A stretch of 53,588 nucleotides of DNA from Bacillota bacterium (GTDB lineage Bacteria > Bacillota > Sulfobacillia > JAJYWN01): the NCBI GenBank assembly GCA_021791495.1, contig JAJYWN010000006.1, positions 1 through 53,588 on the forward strand, read 5' to 3'. The notes under the pieces were generated by a model that did not search any database, was not told the origin of the DNA, and worked only from the letters and a program-made list of their open reading frames with translations. Positions 1 through 8,787 of this stretch are shown piece after piece (positions within the stretch are counted from its first letter, which is position 1; each line of letters starts with the position of its first letter). Both the position numbers and the translations under genes were made by a program.

Positions 1-30
1 TACCCAGTAGCCGCGGCGCCGGGGTGAGCC

Positions 31-123
31 GGGTGGACGGCTTCCCGCCGGAACAGGTGGACGCTTTCACTCGGAACAGCCGGACGGCTTCCGCCGGAAC
101 GGGTGGACGGATTCAGCGGAATA
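31..123. repeat. Four tandem ~23-bp repeats, IS21-like terminal repeats
   Basis: Four imperfect copies of a 23-24 bp unit with the core GGTGGACGG(C)TTC..CGGAA lie head to tail at 31-54, 55-77, 78-100 and 101-123. From memory, multiple GTGGACGG-type repeats are typical of the ends of IS21-family elements. No transposase is visible because the window begins here. An open reading frame runs directly out of the repeats, so an insertion or rearrangement probably broke the adjacent gene. The family assignment is by recall only. Confidence 0.55.
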
Positions 124-271
124 CGCAGGGAAGGTCATTCACTTCCTGACAAGAGTCTACGGTATTCACTACCGAGATCGGGAGGGCTGGAATGAGCTTG
201 AGGATAGGCTTGACCATAACGGACGAGTCCTAAGTGAACTGGAGTCAACTGACCCAGACCTGTATACCCAG

Positions 272-1030
272 TTGCGCAAGTACATGCCCGACCTTCGCCA
301 GTTCTTTGACCTGGCTAGCCAGAAGGAACTGGTTTCAGGTAAGACAGACTTGAACGGAGAACCCATCTTCTTTGCTAGTGCGACGAAACTAGGCAAAGTG
401 CTGTCCAGAGACCCTGGCTACCTCAACAGAGTCATAAATCGGCTGGTCTACTTGGGCCTGCTAGACAAGCCTCAGAACGCAGTCATCCCCAAAGAAGTGC
501 TGAGGGAGTCCTGGAGGTATGCACAGGCTGCCGGGCACAACCTTCACATAAGCTACTTCTCAATCCCTTTGTATGGTGCCAAGCGGTTAGCAGAAATGCG
601 TGACCGGCTAGCAAGATGGAAGGCGAATCACTACTCAATGAGGGGGTTTAGCCGTGAGATGATTCTACGGATGGAGGGGCCGGACGAGGCCAACAGAGTG
701 TTCCCTCAGTTGAGGAACTGGAAACTCTCAGGGCAGTCTGTGGAGATGGCGGGGCTATTCGATAAGGTTGTGCTGGAACTTGTAAGACTGAATGGTTATA
801 GCACTGAAGAGCAGGTAATCGGGGCGGTAAGCCTTATGTCTGGAAAGAGCCCAAACCGCACCAAGACCTACCTGAAGCGTATGCTGGGGGACATTCTGGA
901 GAAGCACGGCCTGACTGTGATAAGGGCAACGAAGGAGTTGAAGGCCCGATATGGGATTGGTGGAAGGGGCTATCCCAACCTTATTCTAGGCGGTGAAGGA
1001 GCGTCCAATGGAAAGGCACCTGCAGCCTGA
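272..1030 (+). CDS. 5'-truncated protein of unknown function (winged-helix-like)
   Basis: The first possible start codon is TTG at 272, but the same frame is open and protein-like upstream through about 125 and into the IS21-like repeats, with no ATG, GTG or TTG in that stretch. The true N-terminus therefore seems to have been removed at the repeat junction. The segment around residues 30-75 (FASATKLGKVLSRDPGYLNR and the following leucine-rich helix) looks like a winged-helix or replication-protein DNA-binding domain. A second helical basic segment follows near the C-terminus (SPNRTKTYLKRMLGDILEKH). I do not recognise the family. It converges on the TIR gene, with 57 bp between the two stops. 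Probably a non-functional remnant of an island gene. Confidence 0.6.
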   Translation: MRKYMPDLRQFFDLASQKELVSGKTDLNGEPIFFASATKLGKVLSRDPGYLNRVINRLVYLGLLDKPQNAVIPKEVLRESWRYAQAAGHNLHISYFSIPLYGAKRLAEMRDRLARWKANHYSMRGFSREMILRMEGPDEANRVFPQLRNWKLSGQSVEMAGLFDKVVLELVRLNGYSTEEQVIGAVSLMSGKSPNRTKTYLKRMLGDILEKHGLTVIRATKELKARYGIGGRGYPNLILGGEGASNGKAPAA

Positions 1031-1087
1031 CCCAGGAGTGCACGGCAGAATAGGCTGGCCTGGCGTAGGGCCGCATGCCCTCGCTGT

Positions 1088-1942
1088 TCAGAAGGGCTTG
1101 TGGTATTCCACTTCATTTACCACTGCCTTGTTCATGTCAACAGGTATGCCAGCTGCTTTCATCTCCCTGACCAAATCGAACTTCCAGTCGCCATCCATCT
1201 GGACGTAGCCTACGCCCTGCAAGTCAGAGGGTATTTCCACCTCCTTTTCGACAAGAGCACAGACCTTAGCACGTCCAAGCTTGGAGGCAAAATACCCAAA
1301 CTCAAACCAGACGTTTTGCCTGGCTCTTTGGACGAGAGGTGACTGCGAGTCCTTGCCCCGGCCTTCATCATCGGCTGTTAGCATAACGATTGCGAACTGG
1401 ACATTGCTGTATCGTTCAAGCTTTTCAATAATGGTCTTGCCTTCATTGGCTTGTTCATCCAGGATTATGGGCCCTACCTCAAGCTTCTCCATAAACCGTG
1501 CTACCTCAAACTTGAGTGCCTTATTATGACCGTGGACGATGAAGATTCCAGCCGGCGAGGGCTGTGCAGAGTCCCTGTCAGAGGCCGGGGTTTCGTTATC
1601 CTGGAGGAACGGAAGTCTGACGCAAAGTTGTCTGAGATACTGGATGCAGGCGCTAATCCTATTGTCCTGCATTCTGGCCTTCACTCTTAGACCTGCACCA
1701 AGTTGAAGGGCCGTAATCCGCTTTGCATTGGTAAATTCCTCAGAGAACTCGTCTGTGGTGAAAAGGCTTCGCAGTAGCTCTTTTACATACGTAGCCCATA
1801 GGTCAAAGTCATCAGTCTGTCGCCTGTAAGACTCATCCGTTACGTCCTGGGATAGAAGCTTTTCGGCCTTGCCTATTTCGGTCTCTATGAGTGCTTTTGC
1901 CGATTCTACCGTATGCCCCTTGAGGGTACCTGACAATGCCAC
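1088..1942 (-). CDS. CAP12/Pycsar-effector-type TIR domain protein (putative anti-phage NADase)
   Basis: This 284-residue protein has a helical N-terminal region (about 1-125) followed by a TIR-like domain. Visible motifs are IFIVHGHN (133-140), the NEGKTIIEKLE segment (about 166-176), LTADDEGRGKD, and RARQNVWFEFGYFASKLGR, with Asn210 and Glu214 in the last. These match the predicted nucleotide-binding TIR family used as effectors in CBASS and Pycsar systems, where activated TIR domains degrade NAD+. No cyclic-nucleotide synthase lies next to it, so the trigger is unknown and a standalone sensor role for the N-terminal helices is an inference. The start is GTG at 1942, preceded by GGGGGAAGG. 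It lies among nuclease, methyltransferase and recombinase genes, consistent with a defence island. Confidence 0.85.
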   Translation of the reverse strand: MALSGTLKGHTVESAKALIETEIGKAEKLLSQDVTDESYRRQTDDFDLWATYVKELLRSLFTTDEFSEEFTNAKRITALQLGAGLRVKARMQDNRISACIQYLRQLCVRLPFLQDNETPASDRDSAQPSPAGIFIVHGHNKALKFEVARFMEKLEVGPIILDEQANEGKTIIEKLERYSNVQFAIVMLTADDEGRGKDSQSPLVQRARQNVWFEFGYFASKLGRAKVCALVEKEVEIPSDLQGVGYVQMDGDWKFDLVREMKAAGIPVDMNKAVVNEVEYHKPF

Positions 1943-2015
1943 TCACCTTCCCCCAGTGATTCTTTCCACCGGTCAAGGCGTAAGACCTGCAAGGAATTTA
2001 CACGCACGAACATGC

Positions 2016-2045
2016 TTGTAGATACAGTCTCGTAAGAGGTACAAT
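2016..2045 (+). promoter_or_regulatory. Candidate sigma-A promoter of the serine recombinase
   Basis: A TTGTAG hexamer at 2016-2021 and a TACAAT hexamer at 2040-2045 are separated by 18 bp. They lie 33 bp upstream of the TTG start of the recombinase, with a GGGAGGAG ribosome binding site between. Sequence match only. Confidence 0.5.
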
Positions 2046-2078
2046 GGGGTCAACCCCTATTTCGGGAGGAGTGACCTC

Positions 2079-2816
2079 TTGGGTCGAAAGAGGAAGACAA
2101 GTCCGATGGAACTAACGGCATCGAAAAAGGCTGTGGCATACATCCGTGTGAGTACGGAAGACCAAGCCAATGAGGGAGTCAGCTTAGCCGCTCAAGACGC
2201 TAGGGTGAAGGCATATTGCACCTCTCAGGGCCTTGACCTGGTGGGTGTTCTTAGAGACGAGGGAGTCAGCGCCGGCACTCCCCTTGAGAAGAGACCCAAG
2301 GGGGCCGAGTTACTCAAGGTGCTGGCCACAGGAGGGGCTTCCCACGTTGTAGCTGTGAAGCTGGACCGTCTCTTCCGTAACACTCTGGATTGCTTGGCAA
2401 ACGTCGAGAAGTGGGACAAGGCCGGGGTCGGCCTTCACCTTCTGGATCTATCAGTAAACACCTCAACGGCTGCTGGGAAAGCGTTCCTCCAAATGGCCGC
2501 TGCTTTTGCTGAGATGGAGAGAAACCTCATTCGGGAGCGAACGGAAGCAGCGCTATCCCACAAGAAGGCCCACCTGGAGGTATACAACCATCTCCCCTAC
2601 GGTTTCGACCGGAGGGGCAAGCTAATGGTGCCAAACCTCACCGAAGAGGCAATTGTCGAGAGAATCAAGTCCCTGGACGCTACGGGTGTCCCCATGCTGA
2701 GAATAGCTCAGCTTCTCAATCGAGAGTCTGTCCCCACGAAACGTGGAGGCAAATGGTATGCTAGCACGATTCGGGCTATCCTCCTAAACAGGCTTCACCA
2801 CGACGTGATTCTTTGA
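2079..2816 (+). CDS. Serine site-specific recombinase (resolvase/invertase family)
   Basis: A 245-residue recombinase. The N-terminal resolvase domain opens with AYIRVSTEDQANEGVSL, whose Ser25 is the expected nucleophile. It continues with VAVKLDRLFRN, which carries the conserved arginines, and ends with FLQMAAAFAEMERNLIRERT at the dimer helix. The C-terminal part (about 165-245, with TKRGGKWYASTIRAILLN) is the start of a recombinase DNA-binding domain. The protein is about half the length of classical large serine integrases, so it is closer to short resolvases, or it may be trimmed at the C-terminus. The TTG start at 2079 is supported by GGGAGGAG; ATG at 2106 is an alternative. It may move or invert DNA within the island, and its target is not visible. 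Confidence 0.85.
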   Translation: MGRKRKTSPMELTASKKAVAYIRVSTEDQANEGVSLAAQDARVKAYCTSQGLDLVGVLRDEGVSAGTPLEKRPKGAELLKVLATGGASHVVAVKLDRLFRNTLDCLANVEKWDKAGVGLHLLDLSVNTSTAAGKAFLQMAAAFAEMERNLIRERTEAALSHKKAHLEVYNHLPYGFDRRGKLMVPNLTEEAIVERIKSLDATGVPMLRIAQLLNRESVPTKRGGKWYASTIRAILLNRLHHDVIL

Positions 2817-2921
2817 CGAGTAGTCACAAGGCTAGAGTCTAGATCTGACGAACTAGGTTACACGTTGTGTGTGAAAGGCGGCCTTCCACCGCAAGTGCTT
2901 AACCTGAAAGGAAGAATTGGC

Positions 2922-4442
2922 GTGGCTAAGTCTCCATTGGATGAAGGCTCTGCAATACTTGCATCCCGGTTCAGGAAGGACATCGAAACGAAGCTCAGTA
3001 GAGTCTCGCCTCGAACGTACCTGCCTCAAGCCTCTGCACTCTTGGCGAGTGTCTATGAGGCTAGGGATGTCTGGCCCCTGTGGCCGCCCCACATGATTCT
3101 ACACTCCATGGAAGCGTGTTGCTCCTACCATGGGACGCATGATGATCCAGTCGACCAGGCTTTCTTGGCTGAACTGATTGACATCTATAAAGCCTATCCA
3201 GACCCCGTAATCGTGAGGAGCCTCGAAAAAGGCACCCCAAAGGACCGGGAGTTTGCGATAATGCAGATGATCCGGACACAGTATCCGATTCAGCGGAGAT
3301 GGAACCAGTATGACTTCGCCAGGGCAATATGCCTGTTCATCCAGAGCCCTTACCCAACTATCCTGCCTAAGTTCGTGTCACTGCATGGATTCGACTTTGC
3401 CTCGTGGATAGAACTGACGTTCTGTGTGGCCGCTGTGAAATCCCCAGTAATGAACGAGGCTTACTTGTTCAGATCTGAAGCCCTAACCTATCCCGAGGAT
3501 GTAGTTAGGAAAGTCCTCAAAGAGTTGTCCCGGAGCGTTCAGGAACTTAAGGAAGGCTTCGACGAAGCACGAAAGAGCTACGGCCCTCACATGGAATGGA
3601 ACATCCCATCGCAGCTCGTAAGAACCCCCCTCATAGACCTAGGAGGAGGGGACTACGTAGTGTCGCATAGGCCATTTGTTCTCGGACGTGCGTGCCAAGG
3701 ACTCTACGACATGTGCAGACAGAATGGGCTCAACGAATTCGGCGAGGAGTATGGGAGCGCTTTTGAAACCTACGTGGGAAGAGTCCTGGGGGCTTTTCCC
3801 AACGTGGTGAACCTATTGACCGAAGACCAAATGAAGGAACTGGTTTCGGGGAAAGTCTGCGATTACTTGGTGGAGTTCCCCACCTGCATCTTGCTCGTTG
3901 ACTGCAAGGCAGTCGAATACACCGCTACGTACCTTTCGGAATCGGCAATTGCCGGCAATAACTCCACAACAAAGGTAGCCAAGGCAGTATCTCAGGTGTG
4001 GAATGTGGCGGGCGCCTTGAAACGAGGGGTTCTAGAGCCACTCATCGGCGACGGAAAGGGCAAGTTCGTGGTCGGAGCCGTCATAACTTTCAGGGAGATT
4101 CCGAGAATAGGCGGGTCTGTCTACTGGGGAATAGTCTCTCCCCTCGTTGAGGTGCCTGAAGGTGCACCGTCTCTAGATGAGGTTTTTACGTTCAGGCCAC
4201 AGATCATGGATGTGGCAAGTTTGGAGGCTCTCGGCATAAAGCTGCTCTCCGGCGCTACTTTGGAAGAGGTCATATCCTCCAAAGGCGAAGAGTCAGATTG
4301 GGGTCCGTACTTGGCCCATGACACTTCAGTTAACGAACACGCCTTCCCACTCCTGGACGAAGTCTTCGGGACCTATGCCCATGACATCATGGAGAAAATC
4401 ATTGCGGCTGAGACGGCTCACGGCAAGCACCTGAGCAGGTGA
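2922..4442 (+). CDS. Uncharacterised protein with a PD-(D/E)XK nuclease-like C-terminal domain
   Basis: I chose GTG at 2922 because AAAGGAAG precedes it; an upstream TTG at 2865 would add 19 residues and has no good binding site. The roughly 506-residue product has a helical N-terminal half with no recognised motif. From about residue 280 it shows the layout of a restriction-endonuclease fold: Glu282 in AFETYV, Asp314 in VCDYLVE, and Asp327-Cys-Lys329 in LLVDCKAVEY. This fits a metal-dependent nuclease in which Asp replaces the usual Glu of ExK. It follows the recombinase by about 100 bp and ends far from the next gene. A role in restriction or phage defence is inferred from the motif and neighbours; no specific family is claimed. 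Confidence 0.65.
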   Translation: MAKSPLDEGSAILASRFRKDIETKLSRVSPRTYLPQASALLASVYEARDVWPLWPPHMILHSMEACCSYHGTHDDPVDQAFLAELIDIYKAYPDPVIVRSLEKGTPKDREFAIMQMIRTQYPIQRRWNQYDFARAICLFIQSPYPTILPKFVSLHGFDFASWIELTFCVAAVKSPVMNEAYLFRSEALTYPEDVVRKVLKELSRSVQELKEGFDEARKSYGPHMEWNIPSQLVRTPLIDLGGGDYVVSHRPFVLGRACQGLYDMCRQNGLNEFGEEYGSAFETYVGRVLGAFPNVVNLLTEDQMKELVSGKVCDYLVEFPTCILLVDCKAVEYTATYLSESAIAGNNSTTKVAKAVSQVWNVAGALKRGVLEPLIGDGKGKFVVGAVITFREIPRIGGSVYWGIVSPLVEVPEGAPSLDEVFTFRPQIMDVASLEALGIKLLSGATLEEVISSKGEESDWGPYLAHDTSVNEHAFPLLDEVFGTYAHDIMEKIIAAETAHGKHLSR

Positions 4443-4609
4443 AACAACCTTGCCTACGAGCTGTGAGAAGCGCCCAGGCTCTTGTGATGCAAAGACACTG
4501 GGTATTGACGGGATAGTGGACTGAAAAAGAACCCAATGCCAGAAGAGGGAAGCTGAACTCCAGACCCAACCTTTTCACGGAATGAGGAATCAACAGCAGA
4601 CCTTAAGGT

Positions 4610-4906
4610 CTATCTGTTTCGTAGCCGGCCGCCGCCCCTGAATGAACCGCTGTTTGACCAGTAGGCAGCCTTTCGGTCCAGCCAATTATCGATATCTGCC
4701 GACTTCTTGGGCCGATTGTCATTGTTGTTGTTTGTAGAGGGCCTGATTTCTTTCTCCCTCTCTTTGAACCAATGCCTTGCCTCTTCAAGGTTTGGGCTGC
4801 TAAAGACAACCTTGCTTGCTTCGACCACATGGTACTGTCCGTCCTGGGGAACAGCGAATGTGTCTTTCTGTATGGAGAGCTTCCCGTACGGGCTGACTTC
4901 TATCAC
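4610..4906 (-). CDS. Small hydrophilic protein downstream of the DNA methyltransferase
   Basis: A 98-residue protein of unknown function. It starts at GTG (4906), seven bases after a near-perfect AAAGGAGG, which makes it a credible gene despite its size. It lies 21 bp downstream of the methyltransferase stop and is probably cotranscribed with it. The N-terminal 60 residues look compact, with FSSPNLEEARHWFKEREKEI; the tail is low-complexity (an Asn-rich NNNNDN run, then Gly/Arg-rich). No domain recognised. Confidence 0.6.
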   Translation of the reverse strand: MIEVSPYGKLSIQKDTFAVPQDGQYHVVEASKVVFSSPNLEEARHWFKEREKEIRPSTNNNNDNRPKKSADIDNWLDRKAAYWSNSGSFRGGGRLRNR

Positions 4907-4927
4907 GTGATGCCTCCTTTTGGTCTA

Positions 4928-6787
4928 TTACCCCACATTCCTTAAGAAGAGGATGGTCTCGTAATAGTCATCCAGTGAACGGGGTCTGGCATTCATATTA
5001 GACTTCACAAGCTTAACGTCCCGAAGCTCCTCAACCTTCAGGCCCGAGAACTGAGCTTCCTCTGCTAGGACTTCAGCTGCAGGCACTACAAACAGCGGCT
5101 CTCGTGTTGAGAATCGATAGAAGGTGTTCTGCTTGCCACTGATTACCATGGCCACGCCATTTGGGGCCAAGACCCTTCGCATTTCGGCGAAGGCCTTACG
5201 CATATCCAAGAAGTAACGGGCAGTCGGCTCTGCTTTGATGGACCGTAACTCGTCCCCACGAAGAAACTCCACAACACCAGCCTCACGAGCAGTCAAACCT
5301 CTGGAGGATTCGGCGCCTCCGTTCATCGCTCCGACCGACTCGCCTACCAAGTTGTCGACACTGGCCTTATCCCTGAAACCGAGGGCGATCAAAGATAAGA
5401 CCCTTGCCTGAGCATAGCTCTCTCTACCGCTTGAAGAAGGCAGGTAAGGCGGAGATGTCACGATTACGTCGGGACTTCTGTGAAGACAGGGCAGTGAGCG
5501 GGCATCACCTTCGAGTACTTCGGTTGAAGCAGGTTGAAGCCTCAGAGTATCCCTAAGGTACTCCCATGAGGCCAACACAATGACATATCTTTCGAGTGCC
5601 CGCACAAATACCTGGATAGCTGTCCTCGCAGAGAACGTGAGGGCGAATCTCCCCACGCCGGTCCCCATGAACCGCATTCGAAGTCGCTTAGACAGCGCAT
5701 CCGAAACTAAGACTCTTACGAAAGGACGTATTGCGGGGTCCGATTGAGCTATGACCTCTCTAAGAGCGCCAACCTCCCGAGAGATGGTCTCAACCATCTC
5801 GGGGGTCATGTTACGGTTCTTAAGTAACCACGGTGGGAGGACAAGGCGTTCGGGGGACTCATTGGTTGGAGCCTGCAGGGAATTGGTCCAAGGCATATCC
5901 CAGTTAAAGCTCGGCTGGCCAACCCATGATCTTTGAGCTAGTTCTCGCAGTCTCGGCACTTCATTAGCCAAGGCGCTGCTTGCAAGGCCTAACACTCCTG
6001 TCTTGGCTTCAGAAATCAGAACAGAAAGAGGGTCAATATCGACGCCAATGCTGGGTAATCCCAACAAACTTGCTTCCAGGAGTGCCGTCCCGCTCCCGGC
6101 AAACCCATCCAGAACAACGTGATCCCTTGACGGAACGTTCTCTACTCCAACGTTTATAAGACATCTAGCCAAACGGGGGAAGAACTTGGCCTTGTAGTAA
6201 TGGATATCATGGGACAGGTGAGACGTACACTGCCTGGGCGCAAAGATGCTTGCAGTGGTGTCTTCGGCAGCATAGGTCGAGTTCAATGATCCTAGGAGGC
6301 CCTTAAGATTGTCCTGGACTTCCTTCGAGCTTCTAGATCCGCTCACAATATGCTCTGAGAGTTCCAACAGCGCATAGTGCGGTATTGCGACGAACACAAC
6401 GCCGTTTTCGAATGATGCAGCCCGAACAACCGGCCCGTGATCGTTCTGCAAGGCCTGAAAATGGGCCAGGACATCGCAGGTAGCATGTATGACACCCGAG
6501 ATACTCTGAATAAAGGATAGCCGTCGAATTAGGACAGGCAACAGACTGAGAGAGCCAGAAAAACAGAAACCTTGCTGCCCCACTCCCCGTCTATGCTCCA
6601 GCAGGCTCCAGGGGCCGCCAAGGTTTGCGAGCGACGGGTAAGCTTGAGTGACGCTTGACAGGTCTTTGATGTCTTCTGCCTGGCAATGCGTAACCGCCTC
6701 AAGCTCCAGCTTTGCCAAGCGGACATCGTCCTCAAGTTCGATGTTATTTCGAAGTTTGAGATAGTAAGTGGCCTGGGGCTGAGTCAA
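4928..6787 (-). CDS. Site-specific DNA methyltransferase (amino-MTase, FxGxG then TSPPY order)
   Basis: A 619-residue S-adenosylmethionine-dependent DNA methyltransferase. The AdoMet motif LDGFAGSGTALLEA lies at about 226-239 (FAGSGT 229-234), followed by GVDIDPLSVLISEAKTG. The catalytic motif IV is VTSPPY at 443-448. The region between the two (about 265-440) is long enough to hold a target-recognition domain, giving an alpha-type layout. TSPPY is typical of N4-cytosine or N6-adenine enzymes. The N-terminal 200 residues have no assigned role. The start is TTG at 6787 behind GGAGGGAACGGTAA. The upstream gene's stop (6804-6806) abuts this binding site, so expression is probably coupled to the preceding putative restriction enzyme, as expected for a type II restriction-modification pair. 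Confidence 0.85.
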   Translation of the reverse strand: MTQPQATYYLKLRNNIELEDDVRLAKLELEAVTHCQAEDIKDLSSVTQAYPSLANLGGPWSLLEHRRGVGQQGFCFSGSLSLLPVLIRRLSFIQSISGVIHATCDVLAHFQALQNDHGPVVRAASFENGVVFVAIPHYALLELSEHIVSGSRSSKEVQDNLKGLLGSLNSTYAAEDTTASIFAPRQCTSHLSHDIHYYKAKFFPRLARCLINVGVENVPSRDHVVLDGFAGSGTALLEASLLGLPSIGVDIDPLSVLISEAKTGVLGLASSALANEVPRLRELAQRSWVGQPSFNWDMPWTNSLQAPTNESPERLVLPPWLLKNRNMTPEMVETISREVGALREVIAQSDPAIRPFVRVLVSDALSKRLRMRFMGTGVGRFALTFSARTAIQVFVRALERYVIVLASWEYLRDTLRLQPASTEVLEGDARSLPCLHRSPDVIVTSPPYLPSSSGRESYAQARVLSLIALGFRDKASVDNLVGESVGAMNGGAESSRGLTAREAGVVEFLRGDELRSIKAEPTARYFLDMRKAFAEMRRVLAPNGVAMVISGKQNTFYRFSTREPLFVVPAAEVLAEEAQFSGLKVEELRDVKLVKSNMNARPRSLDDYYETILFLRNVG

Positions 6788-6803
6788 TTACCGTTCCCTC
6801 CGA

Positions 6804-8042
6804 CTAAGGCTGCCAGTCAAAGACCTGTCCAATCTTGGCGTCTCCAACGACATTCCCTGTTAAGCAGACGATTCCATCATAGAGGTTAAAAACGCCATCT
6901 TTCTGGAATGCCACCAGACTGCTGTCAAGCGATTCAGCCTCTCTTCGGTACTTTGGCTTCGTCCAGAGGACATCCTGAACGTCCGCAAGATAGCGAACCC
7001 AGGACTTAACAGGCTTGAGGTTCGAAACAAGTAAGGCCCTTACCAGACGTTTGGTACACGGTTCCTTATAGCTAGTACCATACTTAAGTACCTGATATGT
7101 ACCTTTCTTAATGTCGTCGGTCCTGTCCAGGCCAGGCAAGTTCTTGGAATCGTCGACCTTTCCCCCGCAGCCGGCGGTCATCCATCTATTACGTGCAGCA
7201 CTGCCTGCCCATTCGGATACGTAACCGTCGTAGACTTCCTTCCAAGCCTCAAGGATTACTTCAAGATTCGCTAAGTCTGCAACGTATTCGGAAAGCTCCT
7301 TGAAAGGCCAGGACTCATGCGACTTTGGGCCTATGGAAATGTGACGGTTCCTGTTGGCCACATACATCGTCATTGGGGCTGACTCTACGGACTGGATGGT
7401 GGCCGGGGAATGGTCAGCCTTGGCTACTTTCTCTCCATCGACTACATCCTCCATCTTGTCTTTGAGTTGCAGCCCTATGGCATAGAGAACAAGAGGGGAA
7501 GCCTTTACTTCGGCCAGGGCTAGGAATGCCTCATCATAGACGGCAAAATCGACGTCTCCCTGGCGATTGGTGCTCTTGGCAAGCCTAACACTGAGGCCTT
7601 TGAGTCTGAACACTTCCGAGAAGATCGCCAGGATGGTCTCTCCACATATCTGCCCAATGGGATCGGAATTGGGTTTGTGCCCCTTTATCCCCAAGACTGG
7701 TCTGATCTGGCCAATGCTGCACTTGGGGCATGTATCAAGGAAGGGGAAGTAGAGGCTTGGACCTGAGGCGCAATAGATCCAACCCCCATTCGCAACCATC
7801 CGTTCGGCGTATCCCGCTGATACAGCGAGATCAAAAAGAGCCGGTAATGCGATCTCCGGTGGGAAAGCTTGCCGACAACCTGGTTTTGCTGCAATGAGGG
7901 CGTTGTAAGACTTCAGGAATGCCTCCACAAGCATCTTGACTGGACCGATTCTGGGAGGCTCTAAGTCAGCGGCAAGACCCCTCATCTTCGTCTTGATTCC
8001 GCAGTCGGCACAGGTGAAAGCACAAGGAAGGCTAACAGTCAT
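6804..8042 (-). CDS. Putative restriction endonuclease with zinc-binding cysteines
   Basis: Counting from the ATG at 8042, the protein has two CxxC pairs (CADC at 11-14 and CPKC at 105-108), which could bind one zinc ion. A nuclease-like core follows: Asp163 and Asp165 in GDVDFAVYDE, then Glu178-Val-Lys180 in LALAEVKAS, matching PD-(D/E)XK. I prefer this start over GTG at 8228 because the extra 62 residues look unlike the rest and lack a good binding site, whereas GGAG lies 11 bases before 8042. The gene ends 17 bp before the DNA methyltransferase starts, which strongly suggests a restriction-modification pair. The recognition sequence cannot be read from this. Confidence 0.7.
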   Translation of the reverse strand: MTVSLPCAFTCADCGIKTKMRGLAADLEPPRIGPVKMLVEAFLKSYNALIAAKPGCRQAFPPEIALPALFDLAVSAGYAERMVANGGWIYCASGPSLYFPFLDTCPKCSIGQIRPVLGIKGHKPNSDPIGQICGETILAIFSEVFRLKGLSVRLAKSTNRQGDVDFAVYDEAFLALAEVKASPLVLYAIGLQLKDKMEDVVDGEKVAKADHSPATIQSVESAPMTMYVANRNRHISIGPKSHESWPFKELSEYVADLANLEVILEAWKEVYDGYVSEWAGSAARNRWMTAGCGGKVDDSKNLPGLDRTDDIKKGTYQVLKYGTSYKEPCTKRLVRALLVSNLKPVKSWVRYLADVQDVLWTKPKYRREAESLDSSLVAFQKDGVFNLYDGIVCLTGNVVGDAKIGQVFDWQP

Positions 8043-8331
8043 GGCTCTTTCACTCCATATGGCACGTAGATGAAACGAGGCTAAATAGTTCGTTGGTTCG
8101 GCGTCTCTATCCTGCCCCAAGAGAAGCCGTGCCGGAAACAGCCGCTGGTGTCTCTGGCGTGCCCTGGCCGTCACCCCATCCCGCAGGGTCGTTTTCGAGA
8201 AGGGGGCGAGGTGTGTCCCATCAGCCACGTCACCTGCGCCAGACCCATGTCCACTACCTCGCCACTCCTTAACGTCCGCTAACGGAAGGAAGGCATAAGC
8301 TTCTGCTTCTCGGTGAAGGAGAGCTCCTCAA

Positions 8332-8787
8332 CTATGAGCTCTGCCTCCAGAGTAGCTCCCAACGGTTAAGGTAATCGCCAAGGTTCGTGACGCTGAGCAT
8401 GAGCGGCTGCTTGGGGTTTACATGAGGGTGGCGTGCCAAATACCGGTCTCTTTCTTCGTTGGCGAGTCTGGAGACGTCTCTTCCTGGAACCACATAGTAC
8501 TCCACATCCTCGCCCCGAATGTAGACAAACACGAATGGGACTTGCTGTTCCTTCTCGGGGATGTAGTACTCACGACCTCTGCGTTTGGTCTTTACCTGAA
8601 TCGCCACCTGCTCCTTCGTGGCAGGGTCTAGACAGAAGATGTCCACCTCCGGGTAGTTCTTAAGGGTCAGGGATGCCACATATCCCTTTAGGCACAGTTG
8701 CCCGGCGACAAGAAACTCTCCGGCGAGGGCTGTCAAAGTCTTTTCAAGCTGCGGGCTGGCCAATATCCCCCAACTCCTTCTCCACAT
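8332..8787 (-). CDS. Small Mrr-like PD-(D/E)XK nuclease-fold protein
   Basis: A 151-residue protein with the signature of a minimal restriction-like fold: Glu24 in LAGEFLVAGQ, Asp49 in YPEVDIFCLD, and Gln64-Val-Lys66 in VAIQVKTKRRG. The QxK form occurs in the Mrr group of nucleases. The C-terminal part has an aromatic-rich strand (VPFVFVYIRGEDVEYYVV). The start is ATG at 8787 behind GGGAG. It is on the same strand as, and upstream of, the restriction-modification pair, separated by about 290 bp, and may be an accessory nuclease or a restriction subunit. Whether it is active cannot be judged from sequence. Confidence 0.65.
   Translation of the reverse strand: MWRRSWGILASPQLEKTLTALAGEFLVAGQLCLKGYVASLTLKNYPEVDIFCLDPATKEQVAIQVKTKRRGREYYIPEKEQQVPFVFVYIRGEDVEYYVVPGRDVSRLANEERDRYLARHPHVNPKQPLMLSVTNLGDYLNRWELLWRQSS

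Noticed and set aside
31-123. CRISPR array
   Set aside because: The repeats are imperfect and directly adjacent without spacers, and no cas gene is present.
1088-1942. A complete CBASS or Pycsar system around the TIR gene
   Set aside because: No CD-NTase or cyclase gene is found next to it or anywhere in the window.
4928-8042. BREX or DISARM system
   Set aside because: The methyltransferase and nuclease are present, but no helicase, PglZ, Lon-like or DrmB-like gene is seen; a type II restriction-modification pair is the simpler reading.
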